Positions 60,241 through 64,000 of a stretch of 64,000 bases of DNA are shown piece after piece. The DNA lies in NCBI GenBank assembly GCA_015183035.1, contig JACZZP010000013.1, positions 744,001 through 808,000 of the forward strand, written 5' to 3'. Each line of letters begins with the position of its first letter. The stretch's first letter is position 1. The notes beneath the pieces are model-generated. The model saw nothing but the letters and a program-made list of their open reading frames with translations. It had not been told where the DNA came from and did no database searches. Origin of the DNA: Meloidogyne chitwoodi (lineage: Eukaryota; Nematoda; Chromadorea; Rhabditida; Meloidogynidae). The position numbers and the translations under genes are program-made.

Positions 60241-62109
60241 ATGGCTGAATTTTTACGTAAACTTTTTGGTCTTAGAAGAAAAAAAATAACAAAAAAAGAT
60301 TCAATTACAGGAAGAAATAATTCTTTTGTAAATATTTTTTTATTAAATTTCATTTTTTAATTTTAAAGCCAGTTCCATATTTATCAAAACTTGAAGGTAA
60401 TCAATTAGAAAGTGGACAATCATTAATTGTTCGAGGAATAATTATTTGTATTTAATTTTTTAATTTATTTTTTAAATAATTTATATTTTTAGCTAATGAT
60501 GAATTTGTTATTAATTTAACTAGTGGATCAAGGTAGAAATAAATCGGTAAAGGACGATTCAGAGTCGGCCTATTCAGAGTAGCTCATATAACTTTTTTCA
60601 TTTGAAACCTTTTTAATTAATCTTTATGTCATTCGAAAGAGCTCGAAAAGTAAAGTCTTTTTACTAATTTGACCGTTCAGATAAGTTGATGTTAAAAAAT
60701 GTTATGCCCGAAAAACGCAAAATCACGATTTTCCACTTTTACATATATAACTTTTTGTTAAGTGATCCGATTGGATCGGTCCAATTGATTAAATTTATCT
60801 GCTTATCGGATGCTTTCGATTAAAAAAGAACTATCAGGAAATTAAAAAGTTATGGCCAAAAACAACTGGCTACTTTGAATCGGCCGACTCTGAATCGTCC
60901 CCTACCCTAAATAAATAAAAAATAATTAAATAATTTAAATTAATTTAAAAGAGTAATATTGGATGAAGAAACACATATTTTGGATGATCGTTTACTTTGT
61001 ATGAAAGTAGAATTAAAAAAGAAAAGAATTCGTTTAAATGCTTGTATTAATGGAGAATGGGGAAGTGAAGGATTTGTTAAACATAAATGGAAAAATGGTT
61101 AAAATTATTTAAAAAAATAAATTTTATTTTTTTATAGGAGATGAATTTGATATTCGTATTCGTTGTCATGAAGATGAATTTGAGGTTTTTTTTATTTTTT
61201 ATAAATATATTTTAATTAATAAAGATATTTGTTGAACATAAATTATGTGCTAGATTTGGACATTATGTCCCTTTAACAAAAATATCACATCTTTATGTGG
61301 ATGGTTGTGTTGAATTATATTCGGTATTAATTTTAAAAAATAAATTATTTATTTAAATAAAAAAAGGTATCATGGGAAGGCAGAGAATATATAGTTCCCT
61401 ATGCTGCTGATATACCTGGAAATTTTTATCCTGGAAGACGTTTATATATATCTGGATTAATTAAAAAAAGAGCAAAACATTTTGAATTAATTTTATGTAA
61501 ATATTTTATAATTATTTTAAAAAAAATTTAATTATCTACTGGGATTTTTAATTTTAAAATTAGATAATTTTTTTAAGATTCTGGAATTAATATGGCACTT
61601 AGAATGACAACAAAATTTGGATTTTCTAAAGTATATTTTCTTTTTAATAATTTTAAAATATAAAAATAAATATAACCTTCGAATCTAATGTTTAAATAAT
61701 TAAAATGCTGTTTTGGCAAAATTTTTTAAAAATATTTTTTATTTAAGAAAATGATTTGTGATACTCAAACAACAAAAACAGAAGAAGAAAAACACAATAA
61801 TAATTTATTAGAAGAATCAATAAAATTTAAATTAGATGAATTTCCTTTTAAAATAAAAAAAGCATTTGATTTATTAATTTATTGTGAAGATAAAAAATTT
61901 ATTATTTATATAGATGATTGTTTATTGGGAAAATATGATCACAGGTTTATTTTAATTTTTTAATAAAATAATATTCATTTTTTAATGACTTCTAAAAATT
62001 AAAAAAACACCTTTTATTAATTTTTATTTTTTAAAGATTAAATCCACAAACAATAGATCGGCTTTCAATTGAAGGAGATATTATATTACATGGAGTTCAT
62101 TTAAAATAA
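60241..62109 (+). CDS. Divergent tandem-repeat galectin
   Basis: Two galectin-type carbohydrate-recognition domains without a signal peptide, as in other galectins. After MAEFLRKLFGLRRKK, domain one runs from about residue 30: VPYLSKLEGNQLESGQSLIV, DEFVINLTSGSR, NACINGEWGSEG, GDEFDIRIRCHEDEFEIFV and HYVPLTKISHLYVDGCVEL. Domain two begins IPGNFYPGRRLYISGLIKKR and ends FIIYIDDCLLGKYDHRLNPQ, then GDIILHGVHLK. The fold-defining pattern is clear, but the sugar-binding HxNPR core is replaced in both domains (domain one has VILDEETHI in its place); domain one keeps the WGSE part. About nine exons; a family B MITE lies in the intron splitting GSR from VILDEE. Galactoside binding is doubtful; a different ligand is possible. 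Confidence 0.85.
60547..60905. mobile_element. MITE-like element, family B, copy 3 (inverted)
   Basis: 359 bp in the opposite orientation to copies 1 and 2. Ends are GTAAAGGACGATTCAGAGTC and GACTCTGAATCGTCCCCTAC, a clean terminal inverted repeat. It lies in a galectin intron and carries no coding sequence. Confidence 0.9.
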
Positions 62110-63257
62110 AAAATTTAAAAAGCCATTTTATTTTTAATAATTTTGTGCCTTTTTTTAGCCATTTCTCCAAAATATTTTTATTTTATTTAAAATATATTAA
62201 AAAAATATGTACATACATAATTTTATTTTATACATTAAAAAAAAAATTTTAAAAAAAAATCAAAAAAAAATTTTAAGGATATATAAATGATTTCAAAATA
62301 ATATTACAAAAGGATGTAAGAAATATTAAATAAATATTTAATTCTTATAAAAAGTAGTTAACCATAAGATCAACCTCAGTAGATCAACTCACTAGTTTGA
62401 ATATCAAAAGATCCAGTCTCAAATATGTCATTAGTAGAGAACGGATTTATATGGATTTCCATATTTTTTTCCTGAACTAGTTGGGTGCTGAAACGCACGA
62501 AAAACGTAGTTTTATCATATGTTGTTAAGATAAAAATCGAGTTATCAATCCATATTTTTTCATATTTTGGCGTTTTGTCCATATTTTCCATATTTTATCC
62601 ATATTTTGGCGTTTTATTCATATTTCAGCCAATAAATATCGTGACACGACAATTGTACAGTGGGAAAATTGTACAGTGGACAATTGTACAGAAGACAATT
62701 GTACAGAGGACAATTGTACAGTGAATGGTGGTTAATTGGTTTAGTTTCAATGGAAAATTAAATAATACATACAATAAAGAATAATTAAATTTTATAAAAC
62801 TATTAAATTAAATATATGAATTTCATTTTCTATTTTATAGCTTGGATAAGTTTTTCAAAAGAAAAGTAAAGGAAATTTATTTATAATAATCAACTATCAA
62901 TCTCCTAAAAATAGATAATATAATATATTAATTTTTATAGTTTAATATGTATTAATTCAAAAATTTTTATTTTTCTTATTAATCATACTTTTTTTTATAA
63001 ACTTTTTAATAAAAATAAATGAATAATTTCCATTTCATTTGTTAATATCACGTCTTAACAGATGTCTAACGAAACGATGTAAAATAACAAAAGTGGCGAA
63101 AATGAAAAGTGGTACTTAATTTATTTTAACATATTGGATCATAATTTATAAAATAAATTCGCAATAAATTAATTCCTAATTCATATAATAAAATAAAAAT
63201 GTAAAAAATTGTATTAATTGTATATTTAATTTTTTCAACTAGGCCTTTTTTCCTTTA
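62110..63257. other. Non-coding interval with short tandem repeats
   Basis: Between the galectin stop and the FLYWCH gene. It holds CATATTTT-type imperfect repeats (62550-62627) and the 15-bp CAATTGTACAG array. It is probably part of the 5' flank of a transposon carrying the FLYWCH gene, but no end is identified. Confidence 0.45.
62648..62723. repeat. 15-bp ACAATTGTACAG tandem array
   Basis: Five units of about 15 bp, each with core ATTGTACAG and variable linker (TGG, AAG, AGG). The core contains CAATTG and TTGTACAA palindromes. Confidence 0.85.
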
Positions 63258-64000
63258 ATGTCTTCAAGCGACGAAGGAGAGATAGTTTCAGATATAGGAT
63301 CAGAAATTGAAGAAGGAGAAATAATGGTGGACTATAATTTAGAATTTTTTGAAACTAAATCCGAAAGAGGGAAAAGTCTGCTTACAAGAGGAGGTTTTGA
63401 ATACTATTTTGAGGCCGAAAGCAGAAGTATGGAAGGTGTTGAGTTTTGGAGATGTGTAAAGGTGGTAAAAAATATTAAATACTGAAATAAAATTATAAAA
63501 TAGATTAGAAATGGCTATTGTCCAGCTAGAATCCATGTGCTTAGAGATTGGAATCAGTTAAATGAAATGAGGTTTAAATATGGAAAAATTAAAAATGCAA
63601 ATCACAATCACGCTTCAAACCCAGAGAGCCAATCGGTATGTTTATGTTTTAACATTTATTTCTTAACATTAGATTCGGCGCGCTATTGAGACACTGAAGA
63701 ATTTGGCTCGAGCAGAAAATCCTTTAACGAGCAGAGATGCAGTAGATCAGTCACGTGCTAATATTACAGTAGCCGCACGCACAAATGCTCCTTCAACCTC
63801 GGCAATGTCCAAAACTTATCAAAGAGCTAAGCGCCGTTCTCAAGAAGAATTGGGAGATCGAGGCCTTGATGCTCTTAATCCTACCGAAATAATTGTTCCA
63901 GAGTATCTAAATCAATTTACCATTCTTGATGAGAATGTTATTATCCAGAATGTAAACAAAAAAATTTTTGTATTTGCTTCTCCCTATTCTCTTTAATTAT
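63258..64000 (+). CDS. FLYWCH zinc-finger protein, probably MULE-transposon derived (partial)
   Basis: 5' part of a gene cut by the window edge. An acidic start (MSSSDEGEIVSDIGSEIEEG) is followed by a FLYWCH-type finger: SERGKSLLTRGGFEYYFEAE, GVEFWRCVK, IRNGYCPARIHV and later NHNHASNPES, which give the conserved aromatic residues, two Cys and the H-x-H pair. After the finger come helical basic segments (IRRAIETLKNLARAE, KTYQRAKRRSQEEL) and an EYLNQFTILDENVI block. Exons 63258-63465, 63505-63638 and 63673-63950 join in phase; a good donor (GTAAAC) at about 63951 shows the gene continues. FLYWCH followed by such a helical region is usual at the N-terminus of Mutator-like transposases in nematodes, but the transposase core is outside the window, so a domesticated FLYWCH factor is also possible. 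Confidence 0.7.

Noticed and set aside
62376..62591. Minus-strand frame of 71 codons near the FLYWCH gene
   Set aside because: Overlaps imperfect CATATTTT repeats; no recognisable domain and no continuation.

Overview
This window is nuclear DNA from a nematode. It is extremely AT-rich, genes are split into many small exons by short GT-AG introns, and protein matches include LIN-28, a cuticlin-type ZP protein and a Scratch-family zinc-finger factor. The base composition and gene style fit a root-knot nematode (Meloidogyne, with an M. graminicola-like AT content), but the species is an inference. All gene spans run from start codon to stop codon and include introns, which I joined by reading splice sites and conserved protein motifs; no transcript evidence was available.

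Layout. 0.5-2.9 kb (-): Scratch/Snail-family C2H2 factor. 2.9-6.3 kb: non-coding. 6.3-13.3 kb (-): very large secreted ZP-domain protein with a long PPG-repeat stalk; its introns hold three mobile-element relics and a perfect 28-bp tandem array. 14.1-15.4 kb (+): NUDT21/CFIm25. 15.7-17.3 kb (-): secreted purple acid phosphatase. 18.1-20.1 kb (-): importin alpha, divergent from a mitochondrial carrier (SLC25A42-like, 20.4-21.8 kb, +). 23.2-26.0 kb (+): protein with PWWP/Tudor-like modules. 26.5-27.5 kb (-): LysM membrane protein. 28.1-28.5 kb (-): small unknown protein. 29.3-30.2 kb (-): GC-rich Lys/Pro-rich single-pass protein. 30.6-32.3 kb (+): NAD-dependent isocitrate dehydrogenase alpha. 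33.2-37.9 kb (-): dipeptidyl peptidase IV family. 37.9-40.9 kb: non-coding with two MITE-like elements. 40.9-43.3 kb (+): FOG-like C2HC zinc-finger protein with a CtBP-type motif. 43.7-46.0 kb (+): CDK5RAP3/C53. 47.6-48.5 kb (+): LIN-28. 49.4-50.7 kb (-): cytosolic 5'-nucleotidase III. 51.2-53.7 kb (+): Rubicon-homology-domain protein. 54.1-55.7 kb (-): U2AF35. 56.5-57.7 kb (+): PNPO. 57.7-60.2 kb: non-coding, with a tRNA-like relic. 60.2-62.1 kb (+): divergent tandem galectin. 63.3 kb to the end (+): FLYWCH zinc-finger protein, probably part of a MULE-type transposon, cut by the window edge.

The genes are mostly housekeeping or conserved developmental genes and do not form one pathway. Several sit head to head over short shared promoters (importin alpha/carrier, NT5C3/RH-domain protein, U2AF35/PNPO). 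The most interesting signals are a perfect lin-4 seed match close to a let-7 seed match in the lin-28 3' UTR beside a strong inverted repeat; a nematode FOG-like factor carrying both a C2HC finger and PLDLS; the PPG-repeat ZP protein; and families of short inverted-repeat elements that lie mainly in introns.
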